Assembly: GCA_033439765.1 (NCBI GenBank)
Contig: JAULSN010000002.1
Location: 3,162,001-3,226,000 of the forward strand
Direction of reading: 5' to 3'
Source of the DNA: Lasiosphaeria ovina
Lineage: Eukaryota; Ascomycota; Sordariomycetes; Sordariales; Lasiosphaeriaceae
Length of the DNA stretch: 64,000 nt
Below the pieces are notes generated by a model. That model was not told where the DNA came from and did not search any database. It saw only the letters and a program-made list of their open reading frames with translations. Shown in pieces: positions 33,591 to 43,497 of the stretch. The translations under genes were made by a program, and so were the position numbers. Numbering within the stretch: the stretch's first letter is position 1; every line of letters begins with the position of its first letter.

Positions 33591-34503
33591 AGAACATCTC
33601 TCAAGAAAGAGCTGTTATTGCGTGCGTAGCCGCCTGTAAATAAGGAGGCGAGTAGGAAGATTTGGGGGCTTTTCTCGTCGTCGAAGTCCATATTTGCCAG
33701 CTCTTTCTGGGTCATGCGCTGTCACAATATTAGAACCATGATGGGAGAGAGACTCATGGGAATGGGATGAAGGGCCATGGGAATGGGACAGCGACCCATG
33801 GGAATGGGAGACATACCTGATTCTGTAGGACCTGTGATAAAAAGGTCACCAGATTCGGGGCTTCTTTTTTGAGCGTTGGCCAGGCTTGTTTGAGTGTGTT
33901 GTCGAGCCATGTAGTATCACAGACTTGTGCAATAGTAGTAGGCACTGCAGACTGGCCCTTGAAAGGCTCAAATACACCAAAAGCTGGCTCTTTGATGAGC
34001 ATCTTCATCTCCTTGCGTACAGTACTGCTGAAGGATGCCGCCTCCTCGACGTGGTCGTCACTGATAATCGTAATGCCTTGTGTTTTGAGGGCATCGCGAA
34101 TGGAAGGATTCATGAGAGCCTGAGCAAGTCGCCGGGTTCTTGCCCCAGCCGTTGGAGTGCCCTCCTCTGTCCACCTGTATAGAAAGGCATCGATGTTGTA
34201 TCTCTGAGGCTGATCTCCATCCCGTTGTGCGCGTTGGTAGTTGTTTTTGCGGCGTTGTGACCATATCTTCATGGTTTCCTGTAAAATATCGTCCGCTGGA
34301 TGCACAGAATCGTCTGACTGGGCGTCTTCATCGTCATCGCCGTCATCATATTGAGGGGCTTCTGCAGGGCCGGACTTCGTAGGAGAAGAGAGCTCAGGGG
34401 TGTTGCTCAGGCCAGTAAGTGAGCTTGTGTCATGCAGTCGCAGTGACAACGGCTGACTCCCGCCGGGAAGGCCTGCATCCTCATCCTCTGGCGCGCCAGA
34501 CAT
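33590..34503 (-). pseudogene. DUF6589-like gene, truncated at its 3' side
   Basis: Exon 1 is 34503-33817 (229 codons, MSGAPEDEDAGLPGGSQPLS start) and the intron is 33816-33719. Exon 2 starts at 33718 with RMTQKELANMDFDDEKSPQI and continues LASLFTGGYARNNSSFLRDV then LGLYM. The N-terminal part is acidic and Ser-rich, followed by WSQRRKNNYQRAQRDGDQP and YNIDAFLYRW. The region with an R..NSSFL...LGLYM pattern resembles the start of the DUF6589 domain found in many fungal repeated genes. After LGLYM the frame runs into the complement of the RecQ-like fragment, so the conserved domain is cut off. The intron is made largely of CCCATTCCCATGG-type repeats. Confidence 0.5.
33752..33812. repeat. Tandem CATGGGAATGGGA repeat inside an intron
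   Basis: Three copies of a CATGGGAATGGGA core spaced 21-24 bases apart, filling most of the intron of the DUF6589-like gene. Confidence 0.75.
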
Positions 34504-35144
34504 GTTCTAATGATAAAATTAGTACCGGAATGCTCAGAATTTCTCGCGCTTTCGAATGGTACTAACGGCTTATTTTTGCGACGACTTTTGGTGTTGTTGT
34601 AGACCCGTAATTAGTTGAAGGTTGGTGGTTTGAAGATCTATGCCCGGGTCGATACACATTATGCACTCAGACCAGTACAGTGGCTCTTCTTCCCGGGTGT
34701 TGTGATTGGTTCAAATGTGTATTTGTGGGTCATATGTGGGTCAATGTCCCCTAAAATCTAAAAAATCGGGGCCGCAGGCCCCCCACTGGGGCGTAGCCCC
34801 TCTTTGAGCCACGGTACTGGTCTGAGCTTGCTGAGATAAGGTGGGATCAAAGTAGGTTCGTGCTGGACAGGCGAAAACAACATCGCTTGTCGCGGCCGGC
34901 TTGGGATATCTTCGATGCCCTCGGTAACCCAGATAAATTACATGCGGCGATCGCCTGCCACGGTTGGCCTCTACAAGTCCATGACACTTTCGACTACCAA
35001 ACTTCAAGTATACAACATAAATTAGGCTGTGGCTACGGGGAATACTGTAAGCTCGCCGTCCTCATCGACGCCGACCGTGGAAGAGCAGATCAAATTGGAT
35101 CGAAGATTTGAGTGCAAGGACAAGTTTGACACGATTCGTCAAGT
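34504..35144. other. Spacer with GC-rich palindromic segment
   Basis: It contains a GC-rich stretch near 34767-34801 (GGGGCCGCAGGCCCC followed by GGGGCGTAGCCCC) capable of forming two adjacent hairpins. The rest shows no gene. It could be the promoter side of the DUF6589-like gene and the 3' side of the next gene. Confidence 0.45.
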
Positions 35145-36050
35145 TCAGTCACGAACTACCGCCGACGTAACGACATCGAGAACCCAGGGGTATGAAGACA
35201 CGTCGAGGAAGGTCGTGTGTCGCATCGCCAAGCCGAGCAGCCGCAGGCCACCACGGCCTTGAACCAAGTTAGGATGTGCTTGAAGGAATTCCCACAAGTC
35301 GCTGTGGAAGCGGGGAATGGCTTCTATCGTGACGAGGAATTCCATCAGTTGAGGCTGTTCGGCCACGAGCCGGATGGCTTTTTCAAAGGCTAGGCGTCGC
35401 AGAGACTTAATGCGATAGTCGTCGTGGCCTCCTCTTCCGCCCTTGCAGGCGGTACTCAACACTTTTTCGGCCTCTTCCCAAGCTTCGTGCGGCCAGAGGT
35501 CCCTCAGAGCCTCGATATGAACCAAATCCCAGGCCTCGAGGTCGGCAGGTTGCGGGATATCAGGTCGATCTTGCTTGTAGTACGTCCGATAGTACTGGAT
35601 ACCGGTGATGGGGGCCATAGGGTCACCGAGGAAGATGAAGCAGTACCGAACTGCATTTAAGTTAGAGATGTCGATGACGGTAATTTCGTCGTTGTTGTCA
35701 ACTTCATCGGGGGTTATCGCGATGGAGAGGGGAATCACGTCATGCTGGTAGTGAGATTCCGGCCGAGGATCGATTCCTGCGCTGACGAGGAGACAGGTCG
35801 CCGTGACCGGGAACGGGGTCACATGGTCGTCGTCCCCTAGATTGTCCCACCATTCGTCTGGGCGGGTTGCGGCATACGCGAGCTCGTGCTTGATCAGCCT
35901 CTTATTCGCTTGATGCTCCAGGACCTGGAGAACTCTCCAGCACGCCTTCGTTGCGCTAGCTCCGTAGAGCCACTGATGGTGAATAGCGGCGAGGGTTCGA
36001 TATCGATCTTGGATTTTGGAAATGATGAAGAGCTGGTGACGTTGGCCCAT
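35145..36050 (-). CDS. MGQRHQLF-type fungal protein, apparently shortened
   Basis: A 301-residue single-exon frame starting MGQRHQLFIISKIQDRYRTL and continuing AAIHHQWLYGASATKACWRV. This start is shared by an expanded family of uncharacterised proteins in filamentous ascomycetes (recalled pattern). The protein is mostly helical and lacks signal peptide, membrane helix or known catalytic motif. Family members I recall are longer, so the stop after LDVVTSAVVRD may reflect C-terminal truncation. The frame itself has no internal lesion. It lies within the recombinase-bracketed segment and may be cargo. Confidence 0.6.
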   Translation of the reverse strand: MGQRHQLFIISKIQDRYRTLAAIHHQWLYGASATKACWRVLQVLEHQANKRLIKHELAYAATRPDEWWDNLGDDDHVTPFPVTATCLLVSAGIDPRPESHYQHDVIPLSIAITPDEVDNNDEITVIDISNLNAVRYCFIFLGDPMAPITGIQYYRTYYKQDRPDIPQPADLEAWDLVHIEALRDLWPHEAWEEAEKVLSTACKGGRGGHDDYRIKSLRRLAFEKAIRLVAEQPQLMEFLVTIEAIPRFHSDLWEFLQAHPNLVQGRGGLRLLGLAMRHTTFLDVSSYPWVLDVVTSAVVRD

Positions 36051-36694
36051 TTTTGCTCGATTCTAGTCGAAGGATGCGTCATTGCGGGGCGGCGAGAAAA
36101 TTTGAACCTCAGGGACCTGTTGGCGGACACCTATTGAACACTTCCCTCACCTAGCGAACACTTGCCTCAAACCTACCCACTCATGGGTCGACATTAAGTA
36201 GAACTCTGTGACTTTTCTTCAAATTGCGAAAACACCAGTGGTCAGGTGCGTGCCCGTCCTAGCCAATCTCTCCTTCCGTTTCGAGCCTAGAGAGAAGAGG
36301 GGCGTCGACCGCACCAAGGTTGGCAAGTCCTACACTATGAAGGAAGGTGACCCTTTTTTTAGCCGAAGCCTCCGTATGCGCTTTCCTGCGCATGCACAAG
36401 GGGAGGGAGAAAACAGCTCGCAGAGCTAGTATTGCGGCTATAAAAAGCAAGCAAAAGGAATCCTCCAAGTCTCGCAGCGCAGCTCCATGCCTCATGCACG
36501 GATTTGTGTTCTGTCACAAGGCATAGCCGTTGATAAAAGAAAACATAAACGAGTGTCCATCCAGCCTTCGACATAAACCTGTTTTGCCGAGCAGCAAACA
36601 TCAGACGAAATATTCACTGCATCCCTTATCCTTTACAGGTCCACCCCTTAACCCCCCCCCACCCAAAATCTCCCTCCCCCCATCCAGACCGACA
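36051..36694. other. Spacer between the MGQRHQLF gene and the large unknown gene
   Basis: About 640 bases. It includes a duplicated GAACACTT.CCTCA element (36136-36172) and a C9 run at 36653-36661 shortly before the stop codon of the large gene on the minus strand. No gene seen. Confidence 0.45.
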
Positions 36695-39600
36695 TCAAGT
36701 AACAATTAGCACCATAGTCGCGTACGAAAACGCCCCCCTAATCGCAAACGCCCCGCCCTTGATCGCCAAAACAACTGCCTCCACCTTCTTGTCTCCGGAC
36801 AAGTTCGCCAGACTTGACAAGTTGGCAACAGACTGACAGGACACAGCCACGACAGCCGTGATATCTTTATCCTTATTCTCCTTGTTCTTCCTCGCCGCAT
36901 CAATCTGGATACTTTTTCCCACGATAAACCCTGCAAACGACGCGCCCAGCAGCCCATCGGCGATAAGCGACAGGCGCGGCTTCCACCACGTCTTGAAGAA
37001 CGTCGGCGCAAAGGCCCCGATAAGATTATCAGCTATATTCTTGGCCACAACGCAGCACGTGGTGATGGAGTTGATCCCGTTGACCCAGTCGGCGTGGTCG
37101 GCGTCGAAATAGAGATCGGAAAGTCGACCAGGGGCTGTGAAGCATCCAAAGATGCCGGCAGCAAAGACGGCGCCGAGGAGATTTTTCTTTTTGCTCGGAG
37201 GAGTGGTTCCAATGAGACTGGTGGTTTCGTCGGTAACGGCTGTGCCCGGAGTGGCTTTCCAGATGATGTACGGGATCGCGAGGAAGGATCCGACTTCGGC
37301 GAGGAGCCAGCAGACTGCCGAGGATTTGGTCAGGGCTTCGCCGGTGGGGACAAGGCCGTTTGTTGTCAGCGAGGGTGATGCTAGAGACTTTGTTAATTTA
37401 CCGTTGGCTGTAGTGCTGTTGAGCTTGGGTGTGGTGGCGTTGGCTGAGCCTCGGAAGAAGAGGTTGAAGAAAGTTTTTGGGTCTTTGGCAGCAATAAGGG
37501 CCGTCGTGTCTGCTGTGTCTGGGAACGGCGACTTGTTGGTTGCGACCTTGTAGCCCAGGGTCACTACAATGCCTGCTACCAGACTGAGAACGGAGAGGAG
37601 TGTCAGGCTCTCGCCCGTGAGCTGCTTGTACAAGGGCGAGAGAACGGGGATCTCGATAGGCTCGTCGATCACGTCGAGGAAGCCCTTGATGGCCAGCTTG
37701 AGCAGCTCGAGTAGGGAGATTGTAGCGTCAGCGATGCCCTCGAGGATGGTGTCAGCAATAAGTGCGGCCAGCCGCTTGACCAGGTCCAGAGGCGAGAGAG
37801 ATCCCAACTTGTCAAATATCTCGGTCTTGCCTTTCTGGCCCAGTTTAGTAAAGCTATCTTCGAATGGCTTCAAAAAGGCCGCGCCGTCAGTCAAGGCCTT
37901 CTCAGCATCGCTGGCAGGAGGAGCTGGCGTCTTGTCGCCGGACTTGATGCTGTCTCCCTCGACGCCGTTGTTGGTGTGATACAGCGCCCAAGACGATTCA
38001 GGGCTCTTCATCGCCCCGCTGTCAGACGCGGCGGTCGAGGACCCAACCGAGGCAGTTGGGCCCAGATCCGTAATGCCGGCCCAGCCGTCGATATTCTTCT
38101 CGAGGTCGTCAAACGTCTTGCGCACCGTCGCCTCGGCTGCACCCAGCGTGTCGACAACGCGGCCCAGAGAGTGGCGGACCAGGTTCTCGACAACTCGCTG
38201 GGTGCGCAGCATGTCCTGCCAGTCAAAGAGGAAGCCGAGCCAGGCTACGAGGTCTTCAAAAGCCACCTTGATCTTTTGGAGGACAAATTCGATTCCCGCT
38301 ACGACAGCCTGGACTGAATCGAGAATGGCATTGTAGATGGCATCGCCAATCTTCACCACGAACTTCCAGGCCTTGTCGGCCCACTCGACGACGAAGCTCG
38401 TCACGTCGCGCCAACCCCGCTTTGCCCATGCGATCAGATCACCCCACAGCATCTCAATCCCATTGGACTGGCTGGCGGCCGAAGCAAACGCCAGGGACGT
38501 GCTGGGAGCCTTGGACAAGGCCTGGTGGAGCTTCTGCGCTTGGGAGTGGTCGTGGAAGGTGGCTTCGCCTTGGGGAGTGAACGACATCCCAAACGATGGC
38601 TGGAGCTTGGCTGAAGTGGATGGGGCGGGATTGGCAGCGGCAAATGCCGTGCGTGTCAAGGCGACTTGTGGCTGCTGGGGTGCCAGCGAATCTTTGACTG
38701 CCAACAACTGCTTGATCCCACTGGCAGCCGCATTGGCAGTATCCTCAGAGACATCGGCCGGGACGAGGGACTTGGTCTTACCATCTGCCGTCTTGACCGT
38801 GGTTCCCTTTAGCGAGCTCCCATCTGTGATGCCCGAGAGAGTCTTCATGGCCTTGTCAGGCGGGTTGATGACCAAGGAGCTCCCGGCACCAGGCGACCCT
38901 GTCACCGTCACGGTGTATCCGACGGCCGTCAGGCTCTGCGTCTCTTGGATGATGGTGACGGTTCCGCAAGAGTTGGACGTGGCAAGAACCGGCACGTCTG
39001 GGGTCAGGAACTGGTACTTGTTATTGATGTAGACGGGCGCTGGACTTGTTGACGACACGTTGATTGAGAATTGGGTGTTTGGAGTGCCGTCGTCTTTGAA
39101 CAGGGTTATCTGGGTGCTGTACGTATTGTACTCGATCAGGTCGTTGACGTTGGTAGCAGGGAGATGTATCTTGCGAGAGCTCCACTCGGACGTGACAGGG
39201 TCCTGGGTCAGCTGAAGCATATCCTCCTTGTCAATATGGGCAAAGAGGACGTTGTTGCTTCTCTGGACGTTGAGGTACGAGGCAAAGCCCTCGACGCCTG
39301 CAGCAAGTGGCACGGGAGCAGTCCATGACGACGGGGTATTTTCATGACCCTCGGGGCAAGAGACGTAGACGAGGTCTCGCTGGACATTGATGCCCCATAC
39401 GACGGTCCTGCCGCCGGTCGTGGATGCGGAAAGTGAAGACAGCCCATCCAGAAGATTGCGACCAGCCACAGTAACCGACGGAACGATGAGGGTGGATGAC
39501 GAAGCCTCGAGCTGCTTGTCAGGGGTAAAGACCCGCAGTCCATCGGAGGCGGCGACGAACAAGCTGGTCAAGCCCGAAGCGGCAGCAGCCGACGCAATCG

Positions 39601-40381
39601 AGGTGGCCCCGGCAGGGACGACAAGACGGGAGACGACTGGAGGAAAGCCGGGCCGAAATTGGCTGTACTGCGGCACAAAGATGAGCTGCTTGATGTTTTC
39701 CATGGCACCAAAGGTGTAGATGCCGGGAATCTTGCCGTCAATGGATCGATGGCCGAGGCAGCTGGAGATGGAGCCGGCCTTGAGATCGATGGGCAGGGCG
39801 TGGCTCACCCACTTCCGGGTGCCTATGGGCTGGACATAATACCGGTCCAGAAGAGCCAGCGGGTCCGAAGGGTTGCGGCGGACGTCTACGAAGCAGTTCT
39901 GCTGGGGAGACAGAGCAGGGCCTGACGTGGTGCTCATGAGGTAGACTCCAGCGATGACGAGAGGAGAAGGCGGGATAGCGCCAGCCGCATCAAATGGCAT
40001 CGTGGTCCAAGTAACCGGGGTAGTCCACGACGCGCTGCTGCTTGAGTGTCCAAAGCAGGTGAACAGCTGGTCCGAGTTGTTGACAGTGACGACCAGGGCA
40101 ATGTCGACGAGGGTGCTGCCGGGGTCTTGGGACACGGCGAAGGACTTGGCGACGACTTTGACGCCTTGGATCTTGGATACGGAGGACGAGATGTCGATCC
40201 GCGACCAACCCGTCTGAGAGTCACGGGCCTCGCGGGTGATGTAGAAGACGTGGTCATCTCCAATACTGAAGAAGAGCGAGTCTCCATCGGCGGTCTGGAG
40301 AACCTCGAAGGCGATGTCAGGTGTCATGGCCTGCGCATGCTTCTGGTTCTTCATCAAGGTGGACTGTGCCGTGAGCATCAT
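36695..40381 (-). CDS. Large 1228-aa protein: propeller-like N-terminus, central Trp-rich helical segment, C-terminal membrane segments
   Basis: An intronless, lesion-free frame. The ATG at 40381 (MMLTAQSTLMKNQKHAQAM) is preferred over an upstream TTG. Residues about 25-450 are beta-rich with propeller-like periodicity (DDHVFYITREA, TSLFVAASDGLRVF, RTVVWGINVQRDLVYVSCPE, NNVLFAHIDKEDMLQLTQDP). No signal peptide is apparent. A central amphipathic segment follows: GDLIAWAKRGWRDVTSFVVE, then ADKAWKFVVKIGDAIYNAIL and LVAWLGFLFDWQDMLRTQRV. The last 400 residues contain several hydrophobic segments (LTLLSVLSLVAGIVVTLGY, CWLLAEVGSFLAIPYIIW, LGAVFAAGIFGCFTAP, LIADGLLGASFAGFIVG). I cannot name the family. 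The plan (surface-binding beta region, amphipathic middle, membrane end) suggests a membrane-acting effector, but this is inference. It is divergent from a 554-aa gene across 1.45 kb, so the two may be co-regulated. Confidence 0.75.
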   Translation of the reverse strand: MMLTAQSTLMKNQKHAQAMTPDIAFEVLQTADGDSLFFSIGDDHVFYITREARDSQTGWSRIDISSSVSKIQGVKVVAKSFAVSQDPGSTLVDIALVVTVNNSDQLFTCFGHSSSSASWTTPVTWTTMPFDAAGAIPPSPLVIAGVYLMSTTSGPALSPQQNCFVDVRRNPSDPLALLDRYYVQPIGTRKWVSHALPIDLKAGSISSCLGHRSIDGKIPGIYTFGAMENIKQLIFVPQYSQFRPGFPPVVSRLVVPAGATSIASAAAASGLTSLFVAASDGLRVFTPDKQLEASSSTLIVPSVTVAGRNLLDGLSSLSASTTGGRTVVWGINVQRDLVYVSCPEGHENTPSSWTAPVPLAAGVEGFASYLNVQRSNNVLFAHIDKEDMLQLTQDPVTSEWSSRKIHLPATNVNDLIEYNTYSTQITLFKDDGTPNTQFSINVSSTSPAPVYINNKYQFLTPDVPVLATSNSCGTVTIIQETQSLTAVGYTVTVTGSPGAGSSLVINPPDKAMKTLSGITDGSSLKGTTVKTADGKTKSLVPADVSEDTANAAASGIKQLLAVKDSLAPQQPQVALTRTAFAAANPAPSTSAKLQPSFGMSFTPQGEATFHDHSQAQKLHQALSKAPSTSLAFASAASQSNGIEMLWGDLIAWAKRGWRDVTSFVVEWADKAWKFVVKIGDAIYNAILDSVQAVVAGIEFVLQKIKVAFEDLVAWLGFLFDWQDMLRTQRVVENLVRHSLGRVVDTLGAAEATVRKTFDDLEKNIDGWAGITDLGPTASVGSSTAASDSGAMKSPESSWALYHTNNGVEGDSIKSGDKTPAPPASDAEKALTDGAAFLKPFEDSFTKLGQKGKTEIFDKLGSLSPLDLVKRLAALIADTILEGIADATISLLELLKLAIKGFLDVIDEPIEIPVLSPLYKQLTGESLTLLSVLSLVAGIVVTLGYKVATNKSPFPDTADTTALIAAKDPKTFFNLFFRGSANATTPKLNSTTANGKLTKSLASPSLTTNGLVPTGEALTKSSAVCWLLAEVGSFLAIPYIIWKATPGTAVTDETTSLIGTTPPSKKKNLLGAVFAAGIFGCFTAPGRLSDLYFDADHADWVNGINSITTCCVVAKNIADNLIGAFAPTFFKTWWKPRLSLIADGLLGASFAGFIVGKSIQIDAARKNKENKDKDITAVVAVSCQSVANLSSLANLSGDKKVEAVVLAIKGGAFAIRGAFSYATMVLIVT

Positions 40382-41832
40382 TGTGCCTGTAGTCTTGGGA
40401 TGAAACGATGGGCCAAAGTGTAGGGGAATGAAAAACAAAGTTAATTTTGCAGTGAGCTAGGTGGTAATGTGAGACCACTGAGGTCCAAAATTTCTGCAAG
40501 CGAAGACAGTGTTGCAAGAGTTTGTCCAAACAATAAGAACCTGGCCTTTTCATGGGCCTGCGGCTCTCCTTTTAACGTATTTTCATCGATAGCGTAGCCC
40601 ATGTCTCGTAGTTACGCCCCCATCATGACGAACTCTTCTCAATCTGAACTTGGAAACTCTCGAGGAACTCTCGAGAAACTCTTTGGCGGTCACTATCGTA
40701 CGGTCCACGCCCCCACCCCCTTTGGCTGAACCTCGTATTCCAGGCAAGTCTACCCTACTCCAGCCAGCCTCATTCAGCCAGCCTCATTTTCAGATGGTCG
40801 TCCCAGAGCCAGTGCCAGAATACGACGGGCTAGGTGGTTTCGGCATTCACCACGCAGTCACCTATCGGGAATGGTATGGTCTGTTCATCGTAACCATTAT
40901 GCAATGAACTTGTTGTGAGCCAGCCACAGCTCACCATGTCAAGCATAGACATTTAACTCCACCCAGTCCCACCCGGGGGGCCTATGGAGAGCTGTATCAA
41001 GCTGAGAGGAACATAGTCCCAAGTGGTTTCATGCATGATGCACATAACCCCAAGTGGTTGCATGCATGGTGCACCTAGCCGTCACAAACCGCCCGAACCT
41101 CCAGCCCCTGGCACAGATTCGGCAAGTCCGTCGCAGTAGTAACTCCTTCCAGCCAAGTCCGTCGGACAATGGCCAAAGGAGATCAACAAAAACGCACAGA
41201 TAATACAGCTGTGGGCCATGGTGTTAGAGCTAACCGTGTTGCGACATCGAGACTACCAATAATGCAACGACTTGATTTTGAACACGAGTTTGAGGCGACC
41301 TGAACGACTAGACTAGTGCACGATAGCGCCAGGCGGTGTGGACATTCGGCGACGGCGATGGCTTTGCGTCTATCCCATTGGAATATCCAAGAGGGATGGG
41401 ATATGAACACGGGTTTGAGGCGACCTGAATGTCCACATTCGGATAATTGGGTTCAAGCCATGGAGCTTTTGGGGGCAGAGATAGGTCGTATCCATCAGCA
41501 CGAGACAACTCCAGAGGAGATGAACTTGCAACACGAGTTAAAGACGGGCTGAATAACCGTGACATACTCCATCCTACTAACCAACCTGCCGTGCATTGTC
41601 AATACTCACGCCATATTGGAGTATCTGGAAGCGTCGGAGTTTTGCATTGACGGCCTCAGTATTACGAATAAAGCCGCGTCGCGGTTTTGACAAGCAACTT
41701 GTATAAAAACCCCGCGCCCTGTGAACAACCTTGGTCGTGTCCCATCAAGTTTAGCAGGCATAACACTCCACTTGTTTCAAACTTTGAACCCTCCATTCAT
41801 ACCTTCCAACTCAAAATTTGCAACTGCCAACC
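40382..41832. promoter_or_regulatory. Divergent promoter region of the two large unknown genes
   Basis: 1.45 kb between divergent starts. A TATAAAAA box lies at 41702-41709, about 125 bases before the 554-aa gene. Repeated motifs include two ~31-bp units at 41015-41077 with ATGCATGATGCAC/GCATGCATGGTGCAC cores. A GTTTGAGGCGACCTGAA element occurs at 41288-41304 and 41413-41429, and a looser copy lies near 41535. No coding signal was found on either strand. Confidence 0.55.
41015..41077 (+). repeat. Two tandem ~31-bp units with TGCATG palindromes
   Basis: Two units sharing CCCAAGTGGTT.CATGCATG.TGCAC, lying in the divergent promoter. The embedded TGCATGCA-type palindrome could bind a dimeric regulator, but that is speculation. 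Confidence 0.75.
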
Positions 41833-43497
41833 ATGTCTTCCTGGCAACTTTCCAATCTCAGCGGCCCGCGGTACGGCTATGACTTTGTCATCGCTACGAC
41901 CCAGAGCAGCATTAATGCCACCATGAAGTACTTCCTCTCGGGCCTCACAGAGCCCTTGGTGCGATACTGTTTCGTGGCTGACGATGACGGCAACCCGGTT
42001 CCCATCGACTTCAACGAACTCCTCAAGCGCACGGGCAACCTTGACCCCTTCACTCTTCCGGGCAACCTGGCTGGCTCTGACGCACGCGTTAAGAAGCTCA
42101 TCGCCGCCCGGTTCTTGGCTGGCTTCCGCGCCCAGATCGGCCTTCCCGGTGGCAACGACCCTGGTGACATTATCGTCCTCGGGGGAGACACGTCGCAGGT
42201 CACCTTCAACATGCCGTGCTCCGAGTTTACCATCATGTCTCTCCAAGGCGGCTTGTTCGGCCCCATCAAGACCTTCAAGGCTTCCCAGGACCCCGAAAAG
42301 CCCTGGACCTTCAGCTCCAAGGTCGACCTCCGTCTCGACCCCGTCGACAAGGGCGCCTACACCAACCTCCCCAAGGACGTGAAGGCGGCCATCATGAACC
42401 TTGGCGCCGACACCTTCAGCGTGCAGCAGCTGCTCTTCGACTTGACCAACTCGCAGCTCGCCGCCAACCCGCCCACCATCTCAGGTGTGGTCTTGGGTTC
42501 CATCGAAGCCACCCTGCTGGACCAATACTTCCGCAACGGCTACTTCCAAACGCTGCGCAAGAACGGCGAGCCCATCTTGGGCGCCACCATCACCTCGAAC
42601 TTGCGCCAGGCCTCAACCCTCCACATGACGAGCTTTAACTTCCACACGCAGACGTACCAACCCGTCTCGGCTACCTCGTATGACCTCGACGTCCTCAACT
42701 ACCTCTGTGCGGTTGACGGCAAGACCCTGCCGCCCGTTGCCAACTTTGACTGGAACTGGGTCACTCCCGCAGAGCTGACCGACCACGACGGCGTCATCTC
42801 AGTCAACCGCAACGCGTTTTCCGGCTGGTTCCGCTCCCAGCTGTCCTCCGTAGCCCGGGCCAACTGCTGGGCGTTTGACGTCAGCGCTAAGTACGACGTC
42901 GGCAAGGCGTCCGTCATCCTGACGGTTTCCCCGTCGGGATATCAGACGCCCAAGGACAACCCGTCCGCGACAGGCGCCCAGGTCATCAACTACACATACT
43001 CTCACTCGTCGTTCGACCAAGCAGGTCTCAACGGCGCGCTTGCCAAGATCGGCGTCGACAGCTCCTACTCCATGACGGTGGCCTTTGCCGACACCGCCGT
43101 GACAGTCACCCAGAACATCTTGGTGACGCTCAAGCTTGAGGCCTTGTCGAGCAGCTCGGGCCCCAGCAACGTGGTGGACAAGACGATCGTTGACACGTAC
43201 AGCGTTGGTGTCGCGAACGACACGCTCGTGTTCAAGAAGACGGCCACCTCGTCGGACCGCAGCAATCGTCAGCATATTGATGGGTTCCGTGATCTGTTCC
43301 TCAACTATAATGCTATTGTGGATAGCTTTGGAGAGGCCTTGTCGCGCATCACGAGCACTAATTTTGTGGATATCCCTGTCACGCAGCTGCAGAATTTCGT
43401 GTTCCCTGGTGGTCGCACTTTTGCGTTCAAGAAGGCGGCGTTTTCGAAAAACCAGGATCTGGTGAGCTTGATCACGTATACAGACCCTCGCAAGTGA
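41833..43497 (+). CDS. Uncharacterised 554-aa beta-rich protein (divergent partner of the 1228-aa gene)
   Basis: A single-exon, lesion-free frame with a strong start context (CCAACCATGTC). The N-terminus SSWQLSNLSGPRYGYDFVIA then TTQSSINATMKYFLSGL looks like a conserved domain start. Later blocks include YCFVADDDGNPVPIDFNELL, GDIIVLGGDTSQVTFNMPCS, DVLNYLCAVDGKTLPPV, NFDWNWVTPAEL and NFVFPGGRTFAFKKAAFSKN. Composition is beta-rich and soluble, with no signal peptide, membrane helix or catalytic signature that I recognise. The YGYD..A......N opening loosely recalls TULIP-fold P47/OrfX-type proteins, a weak resemblance offered only as a hypothesis. Codon use is GC3-rich like host genes, in contrast with the AT-rich debris around it. 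The shared 1.45 kb promoter region suggests function together with the large neighbour. Confidence 0.72.
   Translation: MSSWQLSNLSGPRYGYDFVIATTQSSINATMKYFLSGLTEPLVRYCFVADDDGNPVPIDFNELLKRTGNLDPFTLPGNLAGSDARVKKLIAARFLAGFRAQIGLPGGNDPGDIIVLGGDTSQVTFNMPCSEFTIMSLQGGLFGPIKTFKASQDPEKPWTFSSKVDLRLDPVDKGAYTNLPKDVKAAIMNLGADTFSVQQLLFDLTNSQLAANPPTISGVVLGSIEATLLDQYFRNGYFQTLRKNGEPILGATITSNLRQASTLHMTSFNFHTQTYQPVSATSYDLDVLNYLCAVDGKTLPPVANFDWNWVTPAELTDHDGVISVNRNAFSGWFRSQLSSVARANCWAFDVSAKYDVGKASVILTVSPSGYQTPKDNPSATGAQVINYTYSHSSFDQAGLNGALAKIGVDSSYSMTVAFADTAVTVTQNILVTLKLEALSSSSGPSNVVDKTIVDTYSVGVANDTLVFKKTATSSDRSNRQHIDGFRDLFLNYNAIVDSFGEALSRITSTNFVDIPVTQLQNFVFPGGRTFAFKKAAFSKNQDLVSLITYTDPRK

Noticed and set aside
33752..33812. 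CRISPR-like short repeats
   Set aside because: Only three imperfect units within a spliced intron of a eukaryotic gene; no spacer structure, and the organism is a fungus.
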